In this document: piece by piece, positions 22,955 through 30,080 of the stretch | Position numbering within the stretch: the first letter of the stretch is position 1 | Layout of the letters: every line of letters starts with the position of its first letter | Origin: an uncultured Treponema sp. | GTDB taxonomy: Bacteria; Spirochaetota; Spirochaetia; Treponematales; Treponemataceae | NCBI GenBank assembly: GCA_946611835.1 | Contig: CAMOEE010000002.1 | Span: 1-34,344, forward strand | Direction: 5' to 3' | Length of the DNA stretch: 34,344 nucleotides | Made by a program: the position numbers and the translations under genes | Notes under the pieces: model-generated | The model's input: the letters and a program-made list of their open reading frames with translations, nothing else | Databases searched by the model: none | What the model was told of the DNA's origin: nothing

Positions 22955-24178
22955 TTAGAATGCTATAGCAGCATTGATTTTAATCTGAGTTTTTGTGTCA
23001 CCGATATGTTTGATTGTATCGGCATCATCCTTTGCTATGTACTGACCGAAGCTTACTCCGACTGAGAAATCGCTGAGCACCTGCCAGTTGAGGCCGAGCG
23101 AATACTGAAGGCCGGCATATTTGATGCTTTCGCAGGCGTCGAATACAAGGTCGCCGTTTGTGTAAACAAGAAGGTTCGGAATAGGCTTAATTGAAGCCGC
23201 AAGACCTGCTTTTGTGAGTTCTTTGTACTCTGCTTCTGTTGTTGAGTTTACAGCAGTGCCGCTCGTGAAACCTTCGAATTTTTTGAAACTTCCCTGTTCT
23301 CCTGAGGCATAGAGACCGTCGAGGGCAATTGACATTGATTTGAAGCCCGGATAAACGACGATAGAAGCTTGTGATAGATTGCTTGTTTCCATATCCTGTT
23401 CATCAGCTTTTGAGAAAGCGAAAGTTGATGAAAGATTGTAGAAGACTTTCGGAACAAGAGGTCCATTGAGCGCCAAAGTTCCGTAATATCGGTTGAATTT
23501 TTTTGACTCAAGAGACTGTGCGATAAATCCTTCGGCTGAGATTGTCTGACTTGCGAAAAGGTTTGGAAGGGAGACTGTGAGAGTACCAACCAGATATTTG
23601 TTTGCAAGGACATAAAGTGTTTTTGCCTTGCCATTCATATCTGGCTGGTCATTTTTATCCTTTTCGAGAATCGTGATGTTCTTTGCGTTGAGAAGGCCTG
23701 TATATGCTCCGAAAAGCGAAACAGAGACTTTCGGAAGGTTTGCGGTAAACTTAACTCCGTCGGCGTTTTGTGTGTATGCAAGACCGCTCAAATCTGCGTT
23801 GAAAAACCGGCCTGCTGTGAAAACGAGGTCACCAGCATCAAGCTCTTTGTTGAGGACGAGTTTGAAAAGGTTTACATCAAGTGAGACCTTGAACTTGTCG
23901 TCGTCATCAGCGATGGAAGCATCGTATTCTGATTTAAATGCGCCCTCGGTTGTGAAGTAGCTTTTGCCGTCTTCGCTTAGAGGTGCTCTGAGCCAGAGGT
24001 TGATGGTATTCTTCTGGTCGAGCTTTAAATCAAACGGTTCGTTTTTATCAGAAGCATCTTTTTTGACATTGGCGAATTTGCTGTCATTGTTGATGAGACC
24101 GCCTGTTTCTAATGCGAAAACATTTACCGCAGAGAGAAGTGCGATGCAGCTAAAGATTTTTTTGACTGTGATTTTCAT
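22955..24178 (-). CDS. Predicted outer-membrane beta-barrel protein
   Basis: 407 residues with a signal peptide (KITVKKIFSCIALLSAVNVFA) and a run of amphipathic strands: TINLWLRAPL, SYFTTEGAFKSEYDA, FKVSLDVNLFKLVL, DLVFTAGRFF, VKFTANLPKVSVSLFGAYTG, and a C-terminal LQYSLGLNWQVLSDFSVGVSFGQYI ... KINAAIAF ending in Phe, the usual last-strand signal for BAM-dependent insertion. A porin-like or structural role is likely; the substrate is unknown. Its ATG overlaps the preceding stop by one base (TAATG), so it is coupled to the small exported protein. Confidence 0.78.
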   Translation of the reverse strand: MKITVKKIFSCIALLSAVNVFALETGGLINNDSKFANVKKDASDKNEPFDLKLDQKNTINLWLRAPLSEDGKSYFTTEGAFKSEYDASIADDDDKFKVSLDVNLFKLVLNKELDAGDLVFTAGRFFNADLSGLAYTQNADGVKFTANLPKVSVSLFGAYTGLLNAKNITILEKDKNDQPDMNGKAKTLYVLANKYLVGTLTVSLPNLFASQTISAEGFIAQSLESKKFNRYYGTLALNGPLVPKVFYNLSSTFAFSKADEQDMETSNLSQASIVVYPGFKSMSIALDGLYASGEQGSFKKFEGFTSGTAVNSTTEAEYKELTKAGLAASIKPIPNLLVYTNGDLVFDACESIKYAGLQYSLGLNWQVLSDFSVGVSFGQYIAKDDADTIKHIGDTKTQIKINAAIAF

Positions 24179-24678
24179 TATTCAGCTCCTTCTACAATTT
24201 CAAGGCATGAAGTGAAGAGATCGATTGACTCGCGGCCAGAAAGCTTCATTGCCGGGTCTGTTTCGAGAGGAAGGATACCTTTTGCCTTAAGCTCCTTGAA
24301 AGCGTAGCGGGCAGAAGGAAATAGGGTGTAGAATAAGCCGCCTTTGATACCGAGCGCCTTCATGTAAACGAAGGAAGCCTGTGCCACAGTAACTTCTTTG
24401 TTTGCCTCTGTATCAGAATTGAAGAAATTGTTTGATTTTAGGGCCTCGAATGCCTCGACTGTTGCTGCCGAAGAATCTTTTGAAGCGCTCATTGCCCCTA
24501 GTGATTTTGCAGAGTCAGACTCGGTGATTAAATTTGCATATAGTGCCGGAAGGTAAGATATTTGTGCACATGTCGCTTTTTCGGAATCAATGATTTCTGA
24601 AATGACTTCGGAACTCTGTGAAAAAGCAAAGCTTGCTCCGAGCAAAAGTAAAACGCTACATAGCAGAGTCTTTTTCAT
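24178..24678 (-). CDS. Small exported protein of unknown function
   Basis: 166 residues with a signal peptide (KKTLLCSVLLLLGASFAFS, cleavage near SQS). The mature part is helical with ATCAQISYLPALYANLITESDSAKSLG, VTVAQASFVYMKALGIKGGLFYTLFPSARYAFKELKAKGILP and SGRESIDLFTSCLEIV. It weakly recalls an SLH-like periplasmic helical module, but I do not recognise the family. It is first in the operon with the beta-barrel and FecR proteins. AAAGGAG lies 8 bases before the ATG. Confidence 0.75.
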   Translation of the reverse strand: MKKTLLCSVLLLLGASFAFSQSSEVISEIIDSEKATCAQISYLPALYANLITESDSAKSLGAMSASKDSSAATVEAFEALKSNNFFNSDTEANKEVTVAQASFVYMKALGIKGGLFYTLFPSARYAFKELKAKGILPLETDPAMKLSGRESIDLFTSCLEIVEGAE

Positions 24679-24710
24679 TTTTAAACTCCTTTTCTTAAAA
24701 TAATTTTATT

Positions 24711-24746
24711 TTGAATCTATTATAACTTGTGTTATAATATTTGTCA
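24711..24746. promoter_or_regulatory. Overlapping divergent promoters with perfect palindrome
   Basis: Plus strand: TTGAAT (24711-24716), 16-base spacer, TATAAT (24733-24738), then 7 bases and ATG 24746 of the cyclase. Minus strand: ATGACA (24746-24741), 16-base spacer, TATAAT (24724-24719), for the exported-protein operon; its -35 covers the cyclase start codon. TATTATAAC (24718-24726) and GTTATAATA (24731-24739) form a perfect 9-bp inverted repeat with a 4-base centre, holding both -10 boxes. Confidence 0.7.
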
Positions 24747-27640
24747 TGAAAAAAGAAAACAAAAATCAAAAAGATTCCAAAAAAAATCTTCCGAGAAAAA
24801 TTGTTGCTTTAATCATTGTGGCCGCCGCTTTTGTATTCTGGTCGCTTGTTTGTGCTATCGGAGCACTGGAAAAATTTGACTACCGAATTTATGATTTGCT
24901 TCTTGGATTTACGAAAAACCCTGAGACCAGGCCGGAAATTCTTCTTGTAGAGGCGGACAATGCTTCAACAAGCAATGATGCATATGACGAAATGAAAACC
25001 TGGCCCTGGCCCCGCGATATTTTTGCCAATGCGCTTCTCCGAATGAAGGAATTCGGAGCGGCGACAGCGGTATTCGATATTGAATATCTTTCGCCTTCAA
25101 GTCTTGCCGTCAATGAGGATGCCATTATCGAAGCAAACAATAATTTTGACGGAACAAAGCCTGATTTTACCAAATTCGTAAAGGACAATGACGATTATCT
25201 GGCACGGGCCATTCAGTTTTTTGGGAACACATGGCTTACAATCAATACGGATGACCTTGACTTTGACTATACCGAAGATGAAATCAATTATGTAAAAAGC
25301 CGTTTCCTTTACGAAGTAGAGGATAAACATGACTTGATTCTTAAAGATTACAGGCAGGGAAAGCTAGACAGCATTAAAACTTCATTTATCGATAATTTCC
25401 GGGAGCCAAAAGCAGACTGGGACAATGCGGAATTCCGTAAAAAATACCTTATTGGTTTTTCACCTGTGATGAATTTGTTCGCAAGTCATGCTTCGGGAGC
25501 CGGATTCACGAATGTCATTATCGACATGGACGGAACCCGGCGAAGAATCGAACTTTTGAACAAAAAAGACGGGGTCTATTCCGGCCAGCTGGCTTTTGCT
25601 CCTATCCTCAAAACCCTGAACCCGGAAAAAATCATACGAAAAAAAACTTCTCTTGATTTGACTAATTGCCGGGGCGTAGGCGGAAAAAACATTAATATTC
25701 CTCTTGATTCCAAAGGAAAAATGATAATCAACTGGCTTCATTCCCTTTATATCGATTCATTCAGACATGAGAGTATGCTAATTCTTGCCCAGCTTGATCA
25801 TCTTGAGAAGAATATAGTTTCAGAACTTAAGAACCTTGATACTTTCCTTGCTTCACTTGAAGGGGCTGAGGTAAAAGGTCTTGATTTGCCGCCTCTAGAA
25901 GCCGCCGCAAGTGTAAGACAGCTTGTTTCTGATTACTCGGACATCTCTGATTTCAAGGACTTCCTTCTTTCAAAATGTGAGGGCTTTGACATAGAAGGAA
26001 ATGCGATTGGCGGTGGCGTTGAATATGCTGATTATGTCCAGTATTTTCAGGCACGAAAAGATTTCTTTGCGAATGTGACCCGCTTTGTGGGCAAGGCCGG
26101 CCAGCAGAAGCTCCCTGCTTTTGATGAAATCTCTGAGCGGCTTATGGTTCTGTCTGACTATATTTCTACGGAAGAGCAAAAAACTATTTACGAAGACCTT
26201 GCCAATCTCTTTGATACCTTGCAGAACGAAAACAGCCTCTATAATTCAATTTTTGAGGACAAAAAAGAAGTCTACGCAAATTCCTTCTGTATTCTTGGTC
26301 ATACGGCCAGCTCAACAACAGATTTGGGTACAACTCCTTTTGAGCGGGCTTACATGAATGTCGGAACCCATGCCAGCGTCTACAACACGATTATGAACCA
26401 GAACTTCATTTATCCCTTAAACTGGATTTGGGGTGCACTTATATCCCTGATTTTTTCTATTTTAATGATTGTCATGCCTGCAAACAAAAAGGCTGTAATT
26501 CAGAATATAAGCGGTGTCAGCCTTTTTGTGATTTCACTGATTGTTCCTGTGGTTTTAATCGTGGCTTTCAGCGTGTATATTCCTGCCCTTGCGGCGATTT
26601 TGATTGCTTTCACTTCCTACCTTGGAATGACGATTTACAGGTTTGCAAACAGTGAAAAAGACAAAAAATTCCTGCAGACGACATTCGGTGCTTATGTTGC
26701 TCCGGCAGTCGTCGAGCAAATCGTAAAGAACCCGGAACTTGCAAGCTTGGGCGGTAAGAGCGACATGCTCACGGCCCTTTTCTCTGATGTAAAATCATTC
26801 TCGGCTTTCACTGAGGTAATTAACAATGAAGCAGGCGAGGACAAGGGCGCTGAAAGGCTCGTTGCCGTTTTGAACGATTATCTTGGCGTTCTTAGTGACG
26901 CTATCATGGATAACAATGGTACAATCGATAAATATGTCGGTGACGAAATCGTATCCTTCTTCGGCGCTCCTGTTCACGATGAAAACAACGCTTTTGATGC
27001 CTGTGTCGCCGGAATCCGCATGCTGCAGGCCGAAAAACGCTTCAACGAGGAAAACAAAAACCGGCTTCCAATCAACCCTCAGACCGGCGAGCCTTTCTTC
27101 CTGCATTCTCGGGTCGGTTTGAACACAGGAAACATGGTCGTCGGAAACATGGGCACGGTGAAAAAATTGAATTACACAATCATGGGTAACAATGTAAACC
27201 TTGCATCACGACTTGAAGGAACGAACAAGGCTTACGGCTCATGGATTATGTGTTCGGAGTCAACCTGGAATGCGGCCAACCGTGGCGAGAACGAGGGCAA
27301 GATTATCGCCCGAAAATTCGACTGCGTAAGGGTTATCAATGTCAAAAGGCCTGTGGGAATCTATTCGATAATCGGCCTGAGAAATGAGCTCAGCGAAAAA
27401 CGAATCAAGGCGACTGAGATTTTCAACGAGGGTATGAACTGGTACTTAAAGGGAATCGATACGCCCCAAGAACCGAAAGACATTGAGGACCTGAAAAAGG
27501 CATACCAGCTTTATAAAGAGGCTGACGCACTTTACCCCATGGACGAAAGCTCAAAAGTCTTCATGGAAAGGTGCGTGGACTTTATCAAAAACGGAATCCC
27601 TCAAATCTGGGATGGCGTTTATACAATGAAGAGCAAATAA
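24746..27640 (+). CDS. CHASE2-domain class III adenylate cyclase
   Basis: 964 residues. One N-terminal membrane helix (about 18-40), a periplasmic CHASE2 domain (FDYRIYDLLLGF, ILLVEADNAS, TWPWPRDIFANALLRM), three membrane helices (about 555-640), then a class III cyclase domain. Metal-binding Asp681 (ALFSDVKSFSAFTE) and Asp733 with adenine-selecting Lys729 (TIDKYVGDEIVSFFGAP) are present, as are the NLASR residues; in MGNNVNLASRLE the usual Asp/Thr is Asn. A helical tail of about 85 residues follows. Predicted function: cAMP synthesis in response to a periplasmic signal. Roughly 180 extra residues (about 345-525) are inserted in CHASE2. Leaderless start predicted. Confidence 0.92.
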   Translation: MKKENKNQKDSKKNLPRKIVALIIVAAAFVFWSLVCAIGALEKFDYRIYDLLLGFTKNPETRPEILLVEADNASTSNDAYDEMKTWPWPRDIFANALLRMKEFGAATAVFDIEYLSPSSLAVNEDAIIEANNNFDGTKPDFTKFVKDNDDYLARAIQFFGNTWLTINTDDLDFDYTEDEINYVKSRFLYEVEDKHDLILKDYRQGKLDSIKTSFIDNFREPKADWDNAEFRKKYLIGFSPVMNLFASHASGAGFTNVIIDMDGTRRRIELLNKKDGVYSGQLAFAPILKTLNPEKIIRKKTSLDLTNCRGVGGKNINIPLDSKGKMIINWLHSLYIDSFRHESMLILAQLDHLEKNIVSELKNLDTFLASLEGAEVKGLDLPPLEAAASVRQLVSDYSDISDFKDFLLSKCEGFDIEGNAIGGGVEYADYVQYFQARKDFFANVTRFVGKAGQQKLPAFDEISERLMVLSDYISTEEQKTIYEDLANLFDTLQNENSLYNSIFEDKKEVYANSFCILGHTASSTTDLGTTPFERAYMNVGTHASVYNTIMNQNFIYPLNWIWGALISLIFSILMIVMPANKKAVIQNISGVSLFVISLIVPVVLIVAFSVYIPALAAILIAFTSYLGMTIYRFANSEKDKKFLQTTFGAYVAPAVVEQIVKNPELASLGGKSDMLTALFSDVKSFSAFTEVINNEAGEDKGAERLVAVLNDYLGVLSDAIMDNNGTIDKYVGDEIVSFFGAPVHDENNAFDACVAGIRMLQAEKRFNEENKNRLPINPQTGEPFFLHSRVGLNTGNMVVGNMGTVKKLNYTIMGNNVNLASRLEGTNKAYGSWIMCSESTWNAANRGENEGKIIARKFDCVRVINVKRPVGIYSIIGLRNELSEKRIKATEIFNEGMNWYLKGIDTPQEPKDIEDLKKAYQLYKEADALYPMDESSKVFMERCVDFIKNGIPQIWDGVYTMKSK

Positions 27641-27675
27641 CTTTTTGTTTTTTCTTTCATTATAACACTTTGTTT

Positions 27676-27704
27676 TTGAAACTTAGCAAAATCACCGATA
27701 TTAT
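27676..27704 (+). promoter_or_regulatory. RND efflux operon promoter, leaderless geometry
   Basis: TTGAAA (27676-27681), a 17-base spacer, TATTAT (27699-27704), then 6 bases and ATG 27711. No Shine-Dalgarno is present. No repressor-type palindrome is obvious. Confidence 0.65.
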
Positions 27705-27710
27705 TAAAGT

Positions 27711-29084
27711 ATGAGACGAACTTTAATGATACCGGCGATTTTTTTTGTTTCTGCCGGATTGATTTTTTCACAGGCGAACGATAAAAGCGGCGAAGGTGCT
27801 GAGACAACAGAGAAATCAGGAGCTGCTGAGACTGCTGAGACTTCACAGACAGTACGCTCGCTTTCAGTTGATGATGCGGTTGAGCTTGCAAAAAAAAATA
27901 ATGTTTCGATTGCACGAAGTCAGATTACACTGGATGCGGCCGGGCGGACTAAGGCTCACTCCTGGAACAGCATCAGCCCTACGGCGAGCCTTTCGGCCAC
28001 ATCTTCTCTTCCCGTTGATTCCCTGAGCGATGACAAGTCAAATTATTCGGCTTCCCTTGGAATTTCTGCGTCAGTATCCCTTTCCTTGAGCGCAAATCTT
28101 TATACGACTATGAACGCCGCTAAAATCGCTTATGAATCAGGAAAACTCACTTTTGATGATGCCGTAAAATCAGTGGAGCTTGGCGTGCGGGAGGCTTTCT
28201 ACGGCCTTTTGTATGAAAAAGAAAACATCACCCTGCAGGAAAAGAACCTTGAGATTGCGAAAACCCAGTACAACAACAATCTCGTGAAATACAATCAGGG
28301 ACGGCTGAGCGAAATTGATGTCCTTTCTGCCGAAGTCAATTACAAAAGCAAGATTCCAACTGTTGAGAGCGTCCTTACTACTTACCAGAACAATCTGGCC
28401 AGTTTCAAGCAGACTCTGGGCCTGCCCATTGACGAAAAAATTGAGCTTAAAGGTTCCCTTGACGACATGATAAACCTGAACAAAATCACCGTTGACGAAA
28501 AGACTATCAAGTCTTCTGAAATAAAAACGATGGAATACAATCTTGAGACTGCGAAAAACAAAGTCCTTGAAAAAAGATTTTCAGCTTTTGCACCGAGTTT
28601 GAGCGCAACTTTTAATTGGAGCGATTCCAGCTGGTATCTGGGTTACGATGGGACTGCCCCGGATCCAAAAAAGTCGGCTTCACTCTCGCTTTCCGCTTCG
28701 ATTCCCCTTGATGGCCTTCTTCCCTGGTCGAGCCGTAACGATGCCATTGATTCTGCAAAAGACAGCGTGAAGGATCTGGAACTTCAGCTTGAGGACAAGA
28801 AAAAGGATGTGCTGCGTTCGGTTCAGTCGAGCCTGCGCTCAATCAGACAGAGTCAGGAATCAATAAAATACAAGCAGGCCAATGTCACTCTGGCACAGAA
28901 AACCTACGACATGACTGCTGAGGCTTACAACCGGGGAACAAAAGACCTGCTCACATTGCAGAACGCTCATACATCGCTTTTGAATGCGCAGGTTACGCTA
29001 AAAAACGAGACACTCACGCTGATTAAGGCGATTCTTGAGCTGGAAAACACAATCGGTGTAGAATTTGGTACACTGGGTAAATAA
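27711..29084 (+). CDS. TolC-family outer-membrane efflux protein
   Basis: 457 residues with a signal peptide (RRTLMIPAIFFVSAGLIFSQ). It shows the two repeated OEP domains: SVDDAVELAKKNN near residue 50 opens the first, with YGLLYEKENITLQEKNLEIAKTQYNNNLVKYNQGRLSEIDVLSAEVNYKS, and the second has AIDSAKDSVKDLELQLEDKKKDV ... YKQANVTLAQKTYDMTAEAYNRGTKDLLTLQNAHTSLLNAQ. The long helices form the periplasmic tunnel and the Ser-rich strands the barrel. A stop 9 bases before the adaptor gene puts them in one operon. It is the exit duct of the RND pump. Confidence 0.92.
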   Translation: MRRTLMIPAIFFVSAGLIFSQANDKSGEGAETTEKSGAAETAETSQTVRSLSVDDAVELAKKNNVSIARSQITLDAAGRTKAHSWNSISPTASLSATSSLPVDSLSDDKSNYSASLGISASVSLSLSANLYTTMNAAKIAYESGKLTFDDAVKSVELGVREAFYGLLYEKENITLQEKNLEIAKTQYNNNLVKYNQGRLSEIDVLSAEVNYKSKIPTVESVLTTYQNNLASFKQTLGLPIDEKIELKGSLDDMINLNKITVDEKTIKSSEIKTMEYNLETAKNKVLEKRFSAFAPSLSATFNWSDSSWYLGYDGTAPDPKKSASLSLSASIPLDGLLPWSSRNDAIDSAKDSVKDLELQLEDKKKDVLRSVQSSLRSIRQSQESIKYKQANVTLAQKTYDMTAEAYNRGTKDLLTLQNAHTSLLNAQVTLKNETLTLIKAILELENTIGVEFGTLGK

Positions 29085-29093
29085 GGAGAACTT

Positions 29094-30077
29094 ATGCGAC
29101 GATCTCACATCGTTATGATTGCAGCCGCTGCCACCATGGTGGCGGTCGTGGCTTTTGTTGGAATTTCTAAGAAGAATTCGGGAAATGCTGGTCCCGGAAA
29201 GGGAAAGGGCCGGGGCGGGAGCACGGTCTTTTCTGTCAAAACCCAGGTGGTTAAAAAAGACACTCTTCATGGCTATGTGATTGCTAACGGTGAGATTGAG
29301 AGCCAGAATTCAGTCAATGTTTATCCTGATGTATCGGGCAAAGTGATTGAGACTAATGTAATGCTGGGTTCAACTGTTCAGCGAAATGACATAATCGCAT
29401 ACATCGATCCTAGCGCTCCGGGTCAGTATTACAAAAAGAGTCCTGTTTATGCGCCGATTAACGGAAGCATTATCTCGACCCCGCTTAAAAACGGAACAAC
29501 GGTTTCCACAAATACAGTCGTTGCTATTGTGGGCGACATCTCAAACTTGCAGGTGAGCGCAGATATTCCTGAGCGCTATGTGGCCCTTCTGAAGCAGGGG
29601 CTTAAGGCAGAAGTCAGCGTTGAGGCCTACCCTGATCTGGTTTTCAACGCCACTGTTACGAGGGTAAGTCCTGTAGTTGATACGACTAGCCGGACAAAAG
29701 AAGTTATCCTGCATTTTGACGAGCGGGATTCCCGGGTAAATGCGGGAATGTTCGGAAAAATCAAGCTCTATACAAAAGATTATGCGGGTGAGGTAGTAAT
29801 GCCTGGCGATGCCCTGGTTTCGCTGAACGATGTTCTTTACGCTTATGTCGTCAAAGAGGGCGGCGAGACTGTTGAGAGACGAAAAGTAAAGACCGGCGAA
29901 AGTGTTGACGGCATGATTCAGATTCTTGAAGGCATTAGCGAAGGGGAAAAAGTCGTGGTTCAGGGACAAACTTCGCTCAATGACGGCTCAAAAATCCGGG
30001 ATATTACCGGCGGCGTTCAGAAAGCAGAAAGTGGTAAGATGAAAACTGAAAACGGGAAACAGCCGAAAAAGGAATAA
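29094..30077 (+). CDS. RND efflux periplasmic adaptor lacking the helical hairpin
   Basis: 327 residues. An N-terminal membrane anchor (IVMIAAAATMVAVVAFVGI) is followed by a lipoyl domain (TLHGYVIANGEIESQNSVNVYPDVSGKVIETNVMLGSTVQRNDIIAYID), but the two lipoyl halves are joined by a short linker (PSAPGQYYKKSP) before VYAPINGSIISTPLKNGTTV, so the usual coiled-coil hairpin is absent. Then come beta-barrel (LQVSADIPERYVALLKQG) and membrane-proximal domains (GDALVSLNDVLYAYVVKEGG) and a Lys/Glu tail. AAGGAG precedes the ATG. BesA of Borrelia has the same hairpin-less plan. It links pump and TolC. Confidence 0.92.
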   Translation: MRRSHIVMIAAAATMVAVVAFVGISKKNSGNAGPGKGKGRGGSTVFSVKTQVVKKDTLHGYVIANGEIESQNSVNVYPDVSGKVIETNVMLGSTVQRNDIIAYIDPSAPGQYYKKSPVYAPINGSIISTPLKNGTTVSTNTVVAIVGDISNLQVSADIPERYVALLKQGLKAEVSVEAYPDLVFNATVTRVSPVVDTTSRTKEVILHFDERDSRVNAGMFGKIKLYTKDYAGEVVMPGDALVSLNDVLYAYVVKEGGETVERRKVKTGESVDGMIQILEGISEGEKVVVQGQTSLNDGSKIRDITGGVQKAESGKMKTENGKQPKKE

Positions 30078-30080
30078 TTT

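Noticed and set aside
25201..25220. CTGGCACGG as a second sigma-54 site
   Set aside because: It lies inside the cyclase gene and lacks the -12 TTGC element.
27641..27675. T-rich stretch after the cyclase as a terminator
   Set aside because: No stem precedes the T-runs; I see only low-complexity DNA before the efflux promoter.
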